This document shows, in pieces, positions 49,501 through 58,626 of a stretch of DNA of 64,000 nucleotides; position 1 is the first letter of the stretch; the number at the start of each line of letters is the position of its first letter. This stretch comes from Bacteroidota bacterium (GTDB lineage: Bacteria > Bacteroidota > Bacteroidia > UKL13-3): the NCBI GenBank assembly GCA_030680835.1, contig JAUXUD010000015.1, positions 1 through 64,000 on the forward strand, in the 5' to 3' direction. Below the pieces are notes generated by a model that ran no database searches, had not been told where the DNA came from, and saw nothing but the letters and a program-made list of their open reading frames with translations. The translations under genes and the position numbers were made by a program.

Positions 49501-50388
49501 TTAATAGAACAGTATTTTTTGAACGCTATTTAAATTCTCATTGTTTACTCTGATGAAATAAATACCCGGTTTAACTTTCCCTGATAAATCAAAGCTTAAA
49601 TTTTGTTCACCTGCATTTAGATTTTCATTCAATAAAGTAATTACTTGTTTGCCATCAATAGAATACAGCGTAACGCTTGTTTTAACTGAGGCGCTATTAA
49701 TAAAATTAATATTAATTCTATCGTTGGCAGGATTTGGAAAAACAGTAACAGCTTTCGGCATAGAAATTTCTGAACCACCTACGGATGAACCTTCAGTAAT
49801 TACGTATGCGTTCAGATAGGTAGTATCATTCAACGAAGTAGTGTCGTCATTGGATGTAAGGGAACTGAAATAAAAGGTAACGGATCCCGTTCCTTTTGCG
49901 GGTGATCTCCATTTATACTCATACTCTTTTTCTCCGCCTGTAGGGGTACCCACTCTATGGTTGATATAATATCTGCCAGAAGCACTGTGAAAGAAAACTT
50001 TGGTCTCACTGGTATCATCCGGAGTTATGGTTCCAACCATTTTATTGGAATCATTTTTAAGCACGGTTGAAGAAAAACCAACAGAATAATTACTTTTAAA
50101 TTTGAATTTTATTTTATAATCTGTATCCGGCAGGTATGACTTTTGGCCGGTACCAAAAGTAAAGATTCTTTTTATACTGTCGTTTGTTACCGGGGTAACA
50201 TCGGTATGGCATTGCGAACAGTCTTTGCGCGTGGTAACACCAGGTCCGGGAACATCCCAGGCCCTGTTTGTGAGTGTATAATTGATTAGCTTGGTAAAAG
50301 CATCGCCGGAAATTAAAATTGCTGCAATTACTAAAGGCAGCACATACATTAGTTTACTTTTTTTCATCGTTTTTTTATTAATTGTCAT
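49501..50388 (-). CDS. Monohaem T9SS-sorted surface protein
   Basis: 295 aa. Signal peptide MKKSKLMYVLPLVIAAILIS (this ATG is at 50367; the in-frame ATG at 50388 adds seven residues). TTRKDCSQCHTDVTP near 50-60 contains a CxxCH haem site. A reelin-like/choice-of-anchor beta sandwich follows (YKIKFKFKSNYSVGFSSTVL; YKWRSPAKGTGSVTFYFSS). The end VFPNPANDRININFIN and KPGIYFIRVNNENLNSVQKI are a T9SS type A domain. A haem protein on the cell surface; possibly a terminal element of the electron chain encoded around it. Confidence 0.85.
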   Translation of the reverse strand: MTINKKTMKKSKLMYVLPLVIAAILISGDAFTKLINYTLTNRAWDVPGPGVTTRKDCSQCHTDVTPVTNDSIKRIFTFGTGQKSYLPDTDYKIKFKFKSNYSVGFSSTVLKNDSNKMVGTITPDDTSETKVFFHSASGRYYINHRVGTPTGGEKEYEYKWRSPAKGTGSVTFYFSSLTSNDDTTSLNDTTYLNAYVITEGSSVGGSEISMPKAVTVFPNPANDRININFINSASVKTSVTLYSIDGKQVITLLNENLNAGEQNLSFDLSGKVKPGIYFIRVNNENLNSVQKILFY

Positions 50389-50390
50389 AA

Positions 50391-50424
50391 TTAATAAGCT
50401 GCAACCAAAGTTGCAGCTTATTAA
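50391..50424. terminator. 15-bp stem between two T9SS/cytochrome genes
   Basis: ttaataagctgcaac (50391-50405) pairs exactly with gttgcagcttattaa (50410-50424), 4-base loop. It lies 15 bp after the stop of the 50440 gene, in the right place for its terminator. The T-run is weak, so it may also be a processing or attenuation hairpin. Confidence 0.6.
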
Positions 50425-50439
50425 TATTTTTTGTTTATT

Positions 50440-52257
50440 CTATTGGATTGGATTGGCTTTCATATAAGCAATTGCATTCGTTAATAATGCATTTGTATAT
50501 TTGGGATTATGAATACCGCCACTGGATTCTCTAACGCAGGCCTGGAAAATCATGTAACAGGCAAATTGGCCATTGGTCATATTTGGCCATTTGTAAAAAC
50601 CAGCACCCGGACTTGCGTTTGTGGCTTTAAATTTTCCTGTTTTATTTTCGGTTGCATCATAAATGTCAGGATATCCGGTATAATGTTTGGTACTCCATTT
50701 ATACCAAAGATTTCCTTCTTCTTTTTCTTCATTAAATGGAATTGTATCCACATTCATCAGATACATACCATTAACTTTCAGTAATTCTCCCAATGAATCC
50801 AGTTTTGCTTTATGATTTGCTCTTGTTGCAAGTAAAAAGCTTTGTGATGCACTCATGTTTCTGAATACTGAAGTACCGGATGTTTGATCATGACAATTTA
50901 CCACGTTACAACCTTTGTAGCTTCTGTTTGCGCTGAAAGTATGACTGCCGGTAGAATAGATTTGTATTTCACCTGTTGAAACATCGGAACCTGTAGTTGG
51001 AGTTGCCATATGACACATTACACAGGATGCCTCTGAATTATGTGCGGAGTTTTGGTAAGGGGTACTGCCTGCTATTTCATTGGGTCCGAATCCCACACCC
51101 AGGAAAATATTACCAGGCCAGCCGTAGTGACCACCTGTTCTCCAGCCCATACTTAATTTATTTCCACCTGCTGCAGTTGATTTTGTACTGTCCCAGATTA
51201 ACTGTGACGGGTTAACCAATAAACTGTCCAAAACATTATTACCTATTCCTGCAGTTGTATTATATGTTAAAGGACGTGCCTGATGGCAGGATACACAAGT
51301 GTGACTTTTTTTATCCTGATCAATTTTCCCCCATTTGGCATTCCATGGACTTGCCCATAAAACAATGGCAACAGAATCTCTGTAATTACTAGCCTGACTG
51401 GTTCTTAGTGCCATGGAATCAGCTACTGCTCCGCTATGACAGGTAAAGCAGGATATTTTACCCGGTGAGGCAGGCAAAGCCGAAGAGGCCGCAGGAGACG
51501 CACTGAATGAATATGTATATTTACCTCCAGCGAACGTATATGTAGGTACTGCGTTATTGTCCATTCTGTTATCGAAACCTTCATTAGAGTGGCAATATGC
51601 ACAGCTTGCATTCTGACCTGCATATAAGTTATGATTGCGTTTAGCATGCACCGAATACTGATAAGAATCTTTATACCTGTCCCGTTTTTGTGCAAATGAT
51701 CCTTCATAAGACGGTCCGTTAATATCATGATTATGGCATTGATTACAAGTGGCAACACCTGAAGGACCCTGAGGTCCCATTGGGCCCACTGCACCTGCAG
51801 GACCAGCAGGACCTGTTGGACCGGCAGGACCAGGAGTTGAGCTGCCGGATGTGGCAGAATACAGAGAATAAGGAACACTTAACAATTGGGAGGTATTGGA
51901 AATTGTGTAATTGGTTCCTCCAGCAGGGTCGGTTTCAGTTTTAATAAAATACGGTCCTGAAGCCCAGTTAATGGTTGTAATATTACCTGTTACAACAGTT
52001 CCGCCGCCTATTTCAACAGTGGCCAATCCATTTGCATTGGTAGTAGGAGTTTGGGTTTCTGCATAAATTACGGTTCCTGTTGCTGAACCTTGTAAAATAC
52101 TAACCTTCATTCCGATTGCTGTATTTACCACAAGGGCAAAACTGCTGTTTCGCACAACTGCCTGATAACTCATTTTATGCGGCGATTGGGCCGATAAAAA
52201 GTTAGAGGCAAATAGCATAATCGCTATAATACTGAGTGTTTGTTTAAAGTTTTTCAT
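50440..52257 (-). CDS. Six-haem cytochrome with collagen-like segment
   Basis: 605 aa. Signal peptide TLSIIAIMLFASNFLSAQSP. An N-terminal Bacteroidota repeat domain (SYQAVVRNSSFALVVNTAIG; IISN-type end SQLLSVPYSLYSAT) precedes collagen-like triplets (GPAGPTGPAGPAGAVGPMGP) at about 146-172. Then come haem sites CNQCH, CAYCH, CFTCH, CVSCH, CVMCH and one spaced variant CNVVNCH (CX4CH). It lacks a T9SS tail. Probably a secreted or surface haem conductor. A close paralogue is at 52946; N-terminal halves nearly identical, haem halves diverged. Confidence 0.88.
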   Translation of the reverse strand: MKNFKQTLSIIAIMLFASNFLSAQSPHKMSYQAVVRNSSFALVVNTAIGMKVSILQGSATGTVIYAETQTPTTNANGLATVEIGGGTVVTGNITTINWASGPYFIKTETDPAGGTNYTISNTSQLLSVPYSLYSATSGSSTPGPAGPTGPAGPAGAVGPMGPQGPSGVATCNQCHNHDINGPSYEGSFAQKRDRYKDSYQYSVHAKRNHNLYAGQNASCAYCHSNEGFDNRMDNNAVPTYTFAGGKYTYSFSASPAASSALPASPGKISCFTCHSGAVADSMALRTSQASNYRDSVAIVLWASPWNAKWGKIDQDKKSHTCVSCHQARPLTYNTTAGIGNNVLDSLLVNPSQLIWDSTKSTAAGGNKLSMGWRTGGHYGWPGNIFLGVGFGPNEIAGSTPYQNSAHNSEASCVMCHMATPTTGSDVSTGEIQIYSTGSHTFSANRSYKGCNVVNCHDQTSGTSVFRNMSASQSFLLATRANHKAKLDSLGELLKVNGMYLMNVDTIPFNEEKEEGNLWYKWSTKHYTGYPDIYDATENKTGKFKATNASPGAGFYKWPNMTNGQFACYMIFQACVRESSGGIHNPKYTNALLTNAIAYMKANPIQ

Positions 52258-52260
52258 TTC

Positions 52261-52752
52261 TTAATATGATTTTATAATTTTAAAAGTTTTGATTTCCTGA
52301 TTTCCTTCATACACTTTGAGAAAATAATGTGCGGATGCCAAATGCGCTGCCTCAATTTGTGTGTCAACCGATTCGATTTTGTTTTGTGAAAGCAGTTTCC
52401 CGTTTGCATCAAAAAGTGCATAGCTCATATTTTTCCATTTGTTGCTTTCAACTTTCAGGGTAAAGCTGTTTACCGCAGGATTTGGAAATACTGAAGCCGA
52501 TAGATTAATTCCGGTTTCTTTCTCACCGATACCGGTAACAACTGAAATCTCGTAAGGCTGCTGCAAACCCTGAATGAGGTTGCGGGTGGCAGACGAAGGA
52601 GACGCATAAAAAATCTGACCCATGCTGAAGCTGACGCTGCCGCCGGTTCCGCTGGCATTTCCGCCAGCAGCAACATTGCCCCGCTGGGCGAAAAGTATTG
52701 TTGTTCCCAACCCAAGAAAACAACAACATAAAGTGATCATCGCTTTTTTCAT
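52261..52752 (-). CDS. Small T9SS-sorted protein, copy 1
   Basis: 163 aa. Signal peptide with TLCCCFLGLGTTILFAQRGN, a Gly/Ser-rich short segment (GGNASGTGGSVSFSMGQIFY; ASPSSATRNLIQGLQQPYEI), and a T9SS type A tail (VFPNPAVNSFTLKVESN; HYFLKVYEGNQEIKTFKIIK). It precedes the six-haem gene on the reverse strand by 3 bp, so both are one operon. Nearly identical to the protein at 54716 (a few substitutions). Likely a surface partner or scaffold for the cytochrome. Confidence 0.85.
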   Translation of the reverse strand: MKKAMITLCCCFLGLGTTILFAQRGNVAAGGNASGTGGSVSFSMGQIFYASPSSATRNLIQGLQQPYEISVVTGIGEKETGINLSASVFPNPAVNSFTLKVESNKWKNMSYALFDANGKLLSQNKIESVDTQIEAAHLASAHYFLKVYEGNQEIKTFKIIKSY

Positions 52753-52896
52753 AAATTAAAAATCATGTAGTGGTTTCACGCTAATTTTAGTAAATTAAAA
52801 CAGAGCAATAATAATTTTTCGTCAAAAAACCGAAAATGACATGAGTCATAAAAAAAAATGACCAATGTTAATTAATTACCGGAGCTTTTATTACAA

Positions 52897-52929
52897 AAAA
52901 AAGGCTGCAACCAGGTTACAGCCTTTTTT
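52897..52929 (-). terminator. Terminator of the second six-haem gene
   Basis: aaaaaaggctg with aacc pairs with ggtt and cagcctttttt across a one-base loop, with one C-A mismatch. The reverse strand has a T-run. It lies 17 bp past the stop of the 52946 gene. Confidence 0.75.
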
Positions 52930-52945
52930 AAAATTTCAATTTAAT

Positions 52946-54712
52946 TTATGGTATTGGATGGGCTCTCAAATACCAGATTGCATTTCGAAGTAATGCGTTT
53001 GTGTATTTTGTATTATGGATACCGCCACTATATTCCTTTATAGCAACAGAAAACGCCTGCATTGCTGCAAATTGTCCATTGGTCAATGTTGGCCATTTAT
53101 ACATGCCGGCAGCCGGGTTTGAATTATTCACAACAAACTGTCCCTGTGCGGTACCAATATTTATTCCACCGTCAAAATGAAGTGTGGTAAACTTATACCA
53201 AAGGTTATTGCGTGTTATTCCATCAGCAGCTAATGAAGTATCAATTATCATCATGTATTTTCCTTTTGACATCAATAATCCGGCTAAGGTATCCAGATTT
53301 GCTTTTTGATTGTTCTTGGCAGTTGTTACTTTGGAAGAGGTAGCTGTAAGTGGTGACGAACCGTGGCAGTCAATGGTATTACAACCTCTGTAATTATTTA
53401 CCGCATTAAATGTGTGACCTCCGGCCGGTACTTCATTTGTTACATTTGGAGGAGCCATATGACAATTCTGGCATGAAGCTTCGGCGGTATGTGCCGAGTT
53501 TTGGTAGGCAACAGGAGCACCCGGAATTTCAATCGGACCATAACCTTTACCTGCTAATACGGCACCAACCCATCCATAGTGGCCAATTGATCTTGAAGTA
53601 AGTGTAACTTTATTGCCAGTTGAAGCTGTTTTGGTACTGTCATAAAAGATTGAATCCAGTTTGGTTGCCAAATCAGGATAATCAATTGAAGAACCGTTTC
53701 CGGAAGTTGTATTCTGGGTAATTGGTCTTGGTTGGTGACAACGTACGCACAAATTGCTCTTGCTGTTATCCTGTGTAAGATTTATATATTTTACTTTACC
53801 TGGCATTGCATAAAAAAGCATTTTAACCGAATCGGTAGTAACTAAGGCCATAGAATCTGCGGGGTTGCCTTTATGGCAAGTGAAGCATGATATATGTGTA
53901 GGTAAACCGTTCATAGCAGACGATGCTGAAGCAGGAGCTGAAAAGGAGAACGCGTAAGGGCCCGGTGCTGTTCCTGTGTATGTAGGTTGAAGATTGGTTG
54001 CAATTCTGCTTGTGAAACCCTCATTGGAATGGCAAGGTGCACATGATGCGTTTGTTCCTTCACCCATTGCCAGTTCTTTACCTTCACCATGTTTTGAAAA
54101 TTCATAAGCATAAGAGGCCTGATCGCGCTTTTCTGCAAAAGAGCCGGCATATCCGCTGCTTGAACCTTTATCATGTTTATGGCATTGCTGGCAATTGGCA
54201 ACACCTGAAGGACCCTGAGGTCCCATTGGGCCAACTGCACCTGCAGCACCTGCAGGGCCGGCAGGACCTGTTGGACCGGCTGGACCAGGAGTTGAGCTGC
54301 CGGATGTGGCAGAATACAGAGAATAAGGAACACTTAACAATTGGGAGGTATTGGAAATTGTGTAATTGGTTCCTCCAGCAGGGTCGGTTTCAGTTTTAAT
54401 AAAATACGGTCCTGAAGCCCAATTGATGGTTGTAATATTTCCGCTTACCACAGTACCGCCGCCTATTTCGATAGTGGCCAATCCATTTGCATTGGTAGTA
54501 GGAGTTTGGGTTTCTGCATAAACAACGGTTCCTGTTGCTGAACCTTGTAAAATACTAACTTTCATTCCAATTGCCGTATTTACCACAAGGGCAAAACTGC
54601 TGTTTCGTACAACTGCCTGATAACTCATTTTATGCGGCGATTGAGCCGATAAAAAGTTAGTGGCGAATAGCATGATCGCTATAAAACTGAGTGTTTGTTT
54701 AAAGTTTTTCAT
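52946..54712 (-). CDS. Six-haem cytochrome with collagen-like segment, paralogue
   Basis: 588 aa. Same plan as the 50440 protein: signal peptide, N-terminal domain almost residue-for-residue the same (SSFALVVNTAIGMKVSILQG), collagen-like GPAGPTGPAGPAGAAGAVGP, then haem sites CQQCH, CAPCH, CFTCH, CVRCH, CQNCH and the spaced CNTIDCH (CX4CH). The haem halves are related but clearly diverged. No T9SS tail. It is 3 bp from its own small T9SS partner gene (54716). Probably a tandem duplicate with different redox or binding properties. Confidence 0.88.
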   Translation of the reverse strand: MKNFKQTLSFIAIMLFATNFLSAQSPHKMSYQAVVRNSSFALVVNTAIGMKVSILQGSATGTVVYAETQTPTTNANGLATIEIGGGTVVSGNITTINWASGPYFIKTETDPAGGTNYTISNTSQLLSVPYSLYSATSGSSTPGPAGPTGPAGPAGAAGAVGPMGPQGPSGVANCQQCHKHDKGSSSGYAGSFAEKRDQASYAYEFSKHGEGKELAMGEGTNASCAPCHSNEGFTSRIATNLQPTYTGTAPGPYAFSFSAPASASSAMNGLPTHISCFTCHKGNPADSMALVTTDSVKMLFYAMPGKVKYINLTQDNSKSNLCVRCHQPRPITQNTTSGNGSSIDYPDLATKLDSIFYDSTKTASTGNKVTLTSRSIGHYGWVGAVLAGKGYGPIEIPGAPVAYQNSAHTAEASCQNCHMAPPNVTNEVPAGGHTFNAVNNYRGCNTIDCHGSSPLTATSSKVTTAKNNQKANLDTLAGLLMSKGKYMMIIDTSLAADGITRNNLWYKFTTLHFDGGINIGTAQGQFVVNNSNPAAGMYKWPTLTNGQFAAMQAFSVAIKEYSGGIHNTKYTNALLRNAIWYLRAHPIP

Positions 54713-54715
54713 TTC

Positions 54716-55207
54716 TTAATAGGATTTTATAATTTTAAAAGTTTTGATTTCCTGATTTCCTTCATATACCCTGAGAAAATAATGTGCAGGTGCCAAATGC
54801 GCTGCTTCAATTTGGGTGTCAACTGTTTCGATATTGTTTTGTGAAACCAGTTTCCCGTTTGCATCATAAAGTGCATAGCTCATGTGCTTCCATTTGTTAC
54901 TTTCAACTTTCAGCGTAAAGCTGTTTACCGCAGGATTTGGGAATACTGAAGCCGATAGATTAATTCCGGTTTCTTTCTCACCGATACCGGTAACAACTGA
55001 AATCTCGTAAGGCTGCTGCAAACCCTGAATGAGGTTGCGGGTAGCAGACGAAGGAGACGCATAAAAAATCTGACCCATGCTGAAGCTGACGCTACCGCCG
55101 GTTCCGCTGGCATTTCCGCCAGCAGCAACATTACCCCGCTGTGCGAAAAGTATTGTTGTCCCTAATCCAAGGAAACAACAACATAAAGTAAAAATCTTTT
55201 TTTTCAT
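54716..55207 (-). CDS. Small T9SS-sorted protein, copy 2
   Basis: 163 aa, nearly identical to the 52261 protein. Differences are few (e.g. signal start MKKKIFTLCCC versus MKKAMITLCCC; a Lys-His near the end of the central part). Signal peptide, Gly/Ser stretch and T9SS type A tail are the same. Together with the adjacent six-haem gene it forms the second unit of the tandem duplication. Confidence 0.85.
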   Translation of the reverse strand: MKKKIFTLCCCFLGLGTTILFAQRGNVAAGGNASGTGGSVSFSMGQIFYASPSSATRNLIQGLQQPYEISVVTGIGEKETGINLSASVFPNPAVNSFTLKVESNKWKHMSYALYDANGKLVSQNNIETVDTQIEAAHLAPAHYFLRVYEGNQEIKTFKIIKSY

Positions 55208-55423
55208 AAAGTATAAATCAATTGATGGCCCTTAATTAATTTTATTAATATAAAACCAGAGCAATAGTAATTTTTCGGTAAAAAACTGAAAATGATATGA
55301 GTCATAAAAAAAAATGACCTTAATTGAAATGTCAGAACATGATAAAAGTCATAAAATAAATTGGGCTCTGAGATTTTAAACAAATGGGATTCCCATTGTG
55401 TAAGACGGTCTGCTTTAAATAAA

Positions 55424-56443
55424 TTATTCCACAATGATTTTTGTGCTCAGATTATTTGTATCGGTATAAACTTTTAACAAATAAATTCCTTTAGCAAAAC
55501 CTTCAAGGTTTAACTGAATATTTGTATTTTCAGTATGTGTTTCCAGCATTAATTTTCCTGATAAATCAAACAGCTGAATAATTTTGTTACCTGATAATTT
55601 ATAAAATTCTAATGTTAAAATCCCGAAGGATGGGTTTGGATAAACTGCATACGATTCATTGTTGTCACTTAAATAATTCAATCCTGTAGTATTCCGGTTC
55701 TGAATGATGTAAACATTTTTAGTAACCGTACCGGCACTTGCGGTTATCAGGGCATTCCTTTCAGTTCCTGTATTAAATGCTGAAGTGATTGCAAAACTTC
55801 CATTGCCCGAACCCGAAATCGGATTCACCGTTGCCCATGTTTGATTGCTTACAACTGTCCAGCTTCGGTTACTGCTTACAGTTATACTTGAAACATTTCC
55901 GGCAAAGGGCGAAAAAATGGTATCAATGTTGAGCAGCAAACTATCGGGTACTACAACACCCGTTGCTGTAAAACTATCCGCTTGCAGCAAACTCCATTGA
56001 TTGAGAGAATCCGCAATCCGAATATAAATTTTATGCTGACCTAAACTTAAACCGGTAAGGGAGGCGATAAACGTTTGATTGATGTTGTCAGCGGGATTCA
56101 TCAAAATCGAAGTCCCCTTTCCAACTCCGGGATCTGTATCAAAAAAATATTCAGCTTTATTGAGGTTTGGCAAGCCTGAAAAATCGCTGTTATAGATGGG
56201 TGCACTTTGCAAATGACTCCAATGGTTCAGTGAATCTTTTACGCGCACATAAAATACATGAAATCCTTTACTGACCGTTGAAAGTGGAATTGATAGTGCA
56301 ATATCTGTGGCGGGTGTAAAACTGATTGCTGTTCCGTTTCCTTTTCCGGGATCTGTATCAAGGAAATATTCAGCTACGGTAATATTTTGGGCTTTCAATG
56401 CAAACTGCATTAAAAGAAACAAACAAACGATTGTATGTTTCAT
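55424..56443 (-). CDS. BACON-domain T9SS-sorted surface protein
   Basis: 339 aa. Signal peptide MKHTIVCLFLLMQFALKAQ. Two N-terminal repeats (ITVAEYFLDTDPGKGNGTAI; NKAEYFFDTDPGVGKGTSIL), each ending in a WS-type strand. A BACON domain follows (SSNRSWTVVSNQTWATVNPI, SGSGNGSFAITSAF). The C-terminus (YAVYPNPSFGILTLEFYKLS; GKLMLETHTE; GIYLLKVYTDTN) is a T9SS type A domain. Probably a polysaccharide or surface-binding protein. It is co-directional with the beta-helix gene 1 bp upstream (same operon). Confidence 0.85.
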   Translation of the reverse strand: MKHTIVCLFLLMQFALKAQNITVAEYFLDTDPGKGNGTAISFTPATDIALSIPLSTVSKGFHVFYVRVKDSLNHWSHLQSAPIYNSDFSGLPNLNKAEYFFDTDPGVGKGTSILMNPADNINQTFIASLTGLSLGQHKIYIRIADSLNQWSLLQADSFTATGVVVPDSLLLNIDTIFSPFAGNVSSITVSSNRSWTVVSNQTWATVNPISGSGNGSFAITSAFNTGTERNALITASAGTVTKNVYIIQNRNTTGLNYLSDNNESYAVYPNPSFGILTLEFYKLSGNKIIQLFDLSGKLMLETHTENTNIQLNLEGFAKGIYLLKVYTDTNNLSTKIIVE

Positions 56444-56444
56444 A

Positions 56445-57458
56445 TTACAGGTGCGATTTGGCTTTGATGATAATATTCAGATTGCTGCCACCTGAAGGCG
56501 GTACGTTTAATTCGTACACAGCAGGGATGTTGGCCATACCTGATAATATATATGCCGAAGGACCCCCAAAAGGACCGCTGTCGCCTCCACCGTTTGCAAA
56601 TCCAATTGCCGGAGAGCCTGTTTTTAGTTGATACTTACCATCAGTGCTGCCTGTTAACATAAATACATTTGCCATGCTTATGATGTTTACTTTATTCAGC
56701 AGTGTATCTATACTCACTTCAGCGGATCCATTGCTGTAGGTTCTTCCACTATAGATATTATTCTGTATTAATGTATTATTAAATGTTGAACCCGAACTTC
56801 CGGTACTGATATTGTAATTTGAATGGATATTGTTTTTAAATGAACCGTTTTTCATATACACAACTCCAGTAATATAATTATTAATAACGGTATAATTACT
56901 TCCCGTATTTAAATACAAAGCACCGATTATTATATTATTGGTAACATTTACATAAGTTGCATTGCCGCTATACGTTTGTACATAACCTCCGGCAACATAA
57001 TTCTGGTTGATTATAATATTTGAAATACTGCTATTCTGACTGTCATTCACCATAATTCCATTGTTTAAGAGATTTCTGCTCACTGTAATATTGCTGGTTC
57101 TGATAACAACCTGCCCAATATTGAGACCCATGATGACGGACCCTCCGGAGTTGGGCCTGAAATAAATTACATTGAGGGAAGCCGCAGTATAATTTGATTG
57201 TGTTTGGGGATTTTGAACTAAAAAATATCCCGGACCTATTATGGTTAATTTCTTTGTTAAATATAAATCACCATAACCAACAGAAGATCCATACAGGTAA
57301 ATGGTGTCGCCCGCCAATGCTGCATTATAAGCCCCTTGTATCGTGTTAAAATCGGCTAAAAAGCCCGCCACATTACTTACATGCCAAACGGTTCCAAAAA
57401 CATTCAGATTTGCTAAAATCAGCAATGAAGTAAGAAGAAATTTGTTAAGTGTTTTCAT
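56445..57458 (-). CDS. Secreted right-handed beta-helix protein
   Basis: 337 aa. Signal peptide (LNKFLLTSLLILANLNVFGT), then repeated short strands with Asn ladders (NIIINQNYVAGGYVQTYSG; VNVTNNIIIGALYLNTGSN; YTVINNYITGVVYMKNGSFK), the pattern of a pectate-lyase/beta-helix fold. No T9SS tail and no clear catalytic Asp cluster; the C-terminus ends in basic KSHL. It could bind or modify surface glycans. One bp before the 55424 gene. Confidence 0.75.
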   Translation of the reverse strand: MKTLNKFLLTSLLILANLNVFGTVWHVSNVAGFLADFNTIQGAYNAALAGDTIYLYGSSVGYGDLYLTKKLTIIGPGYFLVQNPQTQSNYTAASLNVIYFRPNSGGSVIMGLNIGQVVIRTSNITVSRNLLNNGIMVNDSQNSSISNIIINQNYVAGGYVQTYSGNATYVNVTNNIIIGALYLNTGSNYTVINNYITGVVYMKNGSFKNNIHSNYNISTGSSGSTFNNTLIQNNIYSGRTYSNGSAEVSIDTLLNKVNIISMANVFMLTGSTDGKYQLKTGSPAIGFANGGGDSGPFGGPSAYILSGMANIPAVYELNVPPSGGSNLNIIIKAKSHL

Positions 57459-57783
57459 AATATTTTGATTGAGTGGTTTTGTTTTATTATTAATCTTAAA
57501 AACCTGATGCCAATCAAAATTTGATTCCTAAAACTAATACACAAAACTATATCCTAAATCAGCATATATGGCCCCTTCAAAATATGATTAAAATCATGCT
57601 TACCGTTCTGTAAAAGTTTAATTTTCAAATTAGTACTTTGATATATAGCGATATTTGCCTGTTATATAAAACCAGCTTAATTCCTCAAAACGTTACCTAA
57701 ATCATTTTACTTATTCATAAAAATAAATAAATTGCCCTGCGCATAGGGATTCTTATTATTATTTTTGGTTCAGCCCATATCAG
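57459..57783. other. Divergent intergenic region
   Basis: About 325 AT-rich bases between the reverse beta-helix gene and the forward electron-transport operon. It must hold both promoters. A gatatttg near 57650 partly matches a -7 box. No hairpin, repeat or RNA gene is evident. Confidence 0.4.
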
Positions 57784-58626
57784 ATGTCGAAATTAATACA
57801 CGCTATTTACATTTATAGCATGGCTCTTATGGTAATCGCAATAACTATTTTTATTGGATTATATGGTTATGCGTATTATCAGATTCCGGTTCAGGAAAGA
57901 TTTTACCATCCGCACTATGATTGGTTCAAACCATCTGGTATTTTCGGACATGGATTGGGTATTATTGGAACCCTTATGATTTTATTTGGAGTTATGATAT
58001 ATATCGCCCGAAAAAAGTATGGCTTTATGGAAAAATATCTGCGCCTGAAATATTTACTTGAATTTCATATTTTTCTTTGTTCCCTCGGTCCGGTTTTAAT
58101 TTTATTTCATACCAGTTTTAAATTTGGGGGAATTGTTTCCATTGCATTCTGGAGTATGGTAGCAGTGGTGTTAAGCGGCATCATAGGCAGATTTATATAT
58201 ATCCAGATACCGAGAAGCATTGAAGGAAGAGAACTGTCACTGAATGAAGTAAAGGAAACTCAAAAATCTATTATAGGCAAGCTAAAAGATTTTGAACAAA
58301 TAGGAATCGATATTGAACAGCTTATCGGTTTAAATTCACAGATAGGCGGTATGGGGCCTGTTGCTTATCTGAAACGAACACTCGCCTTAATGGATCTAAA
58401 GAAAAAACTTGAACAAAAAAATATTTCGAAAAAGCAATCCCGGCAATTTGTAGAATTTGTAAAACAGGAATGGATTATAGCGGGCAGAATAAACCGGCTG
58501 AACCAGATGCAGAAACTGTTTAAATACTGGCATGTGGCACACAAACCTTTTGCATTGATTATGCTGGTGATTGTTGTGATTCATGTTTTAATTACGGTGG
58601 CTTTTGGCTACAAATGGATTTGGTAA
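57784..58626 (+). CDS. Membrane b-type cytochrome-like protein
   Basis: 280 aa with about five membrane helices (YSMALMVIAITIFIGLYGYA; GIIGTLMILFGVMIYIARKK; FHIFLCSLGPVLILFHTSFK; IAFWSMVAVVLSGIIGRFIY; FALIMLVIVVIHVLITVAFG). Paired His in EFHIFLCSLGPVLILFHTSF and KYWHVAHKPFALIM/VIHVL could ligate two haems b. A soluble loop (190-230) faces one side. I infer a quinone- or oxidoreductase-linked membrane electron carrier. It overlaps the next gene by 13 bp and starts the electron-transport operon. Confidence 0.72.
   Translation: MSKLIHAIYIYSMALMVIAITIFIGLYGYAYYQIPVQERFYHPHYDWFKPSGIFGHGLGIIGTLMILFGVMIYIARKKYGFMEKYLRLKYLLEFHIFLCSLGPVLILFHTSFKFGGIVSIAFWSMVAVVLSGIIGRFIYIQIPRSIEGRELSLNEVKETQKSIIGKLKDFEQIGIDIEQLIGLNSQIGGMGPVAYLKRTLALMDLKKKLEQKNISKKQSRQFVEFVKQEWIIAGRINRLNQMQKLFKYWHVAHKPFALIMLVIVVIHVLITVAFGYKWIW

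Noticed and set aside
51423-51878. Long alternative-frame ORF over the collagen-like region (similar one at 53911-54333)
   Set aside because: Low-complexity GPA repeats keep other frames open; the products (LQVQWAQWDLRVLQVLP) are artefacts, and both strands' real genes explain the DNA.
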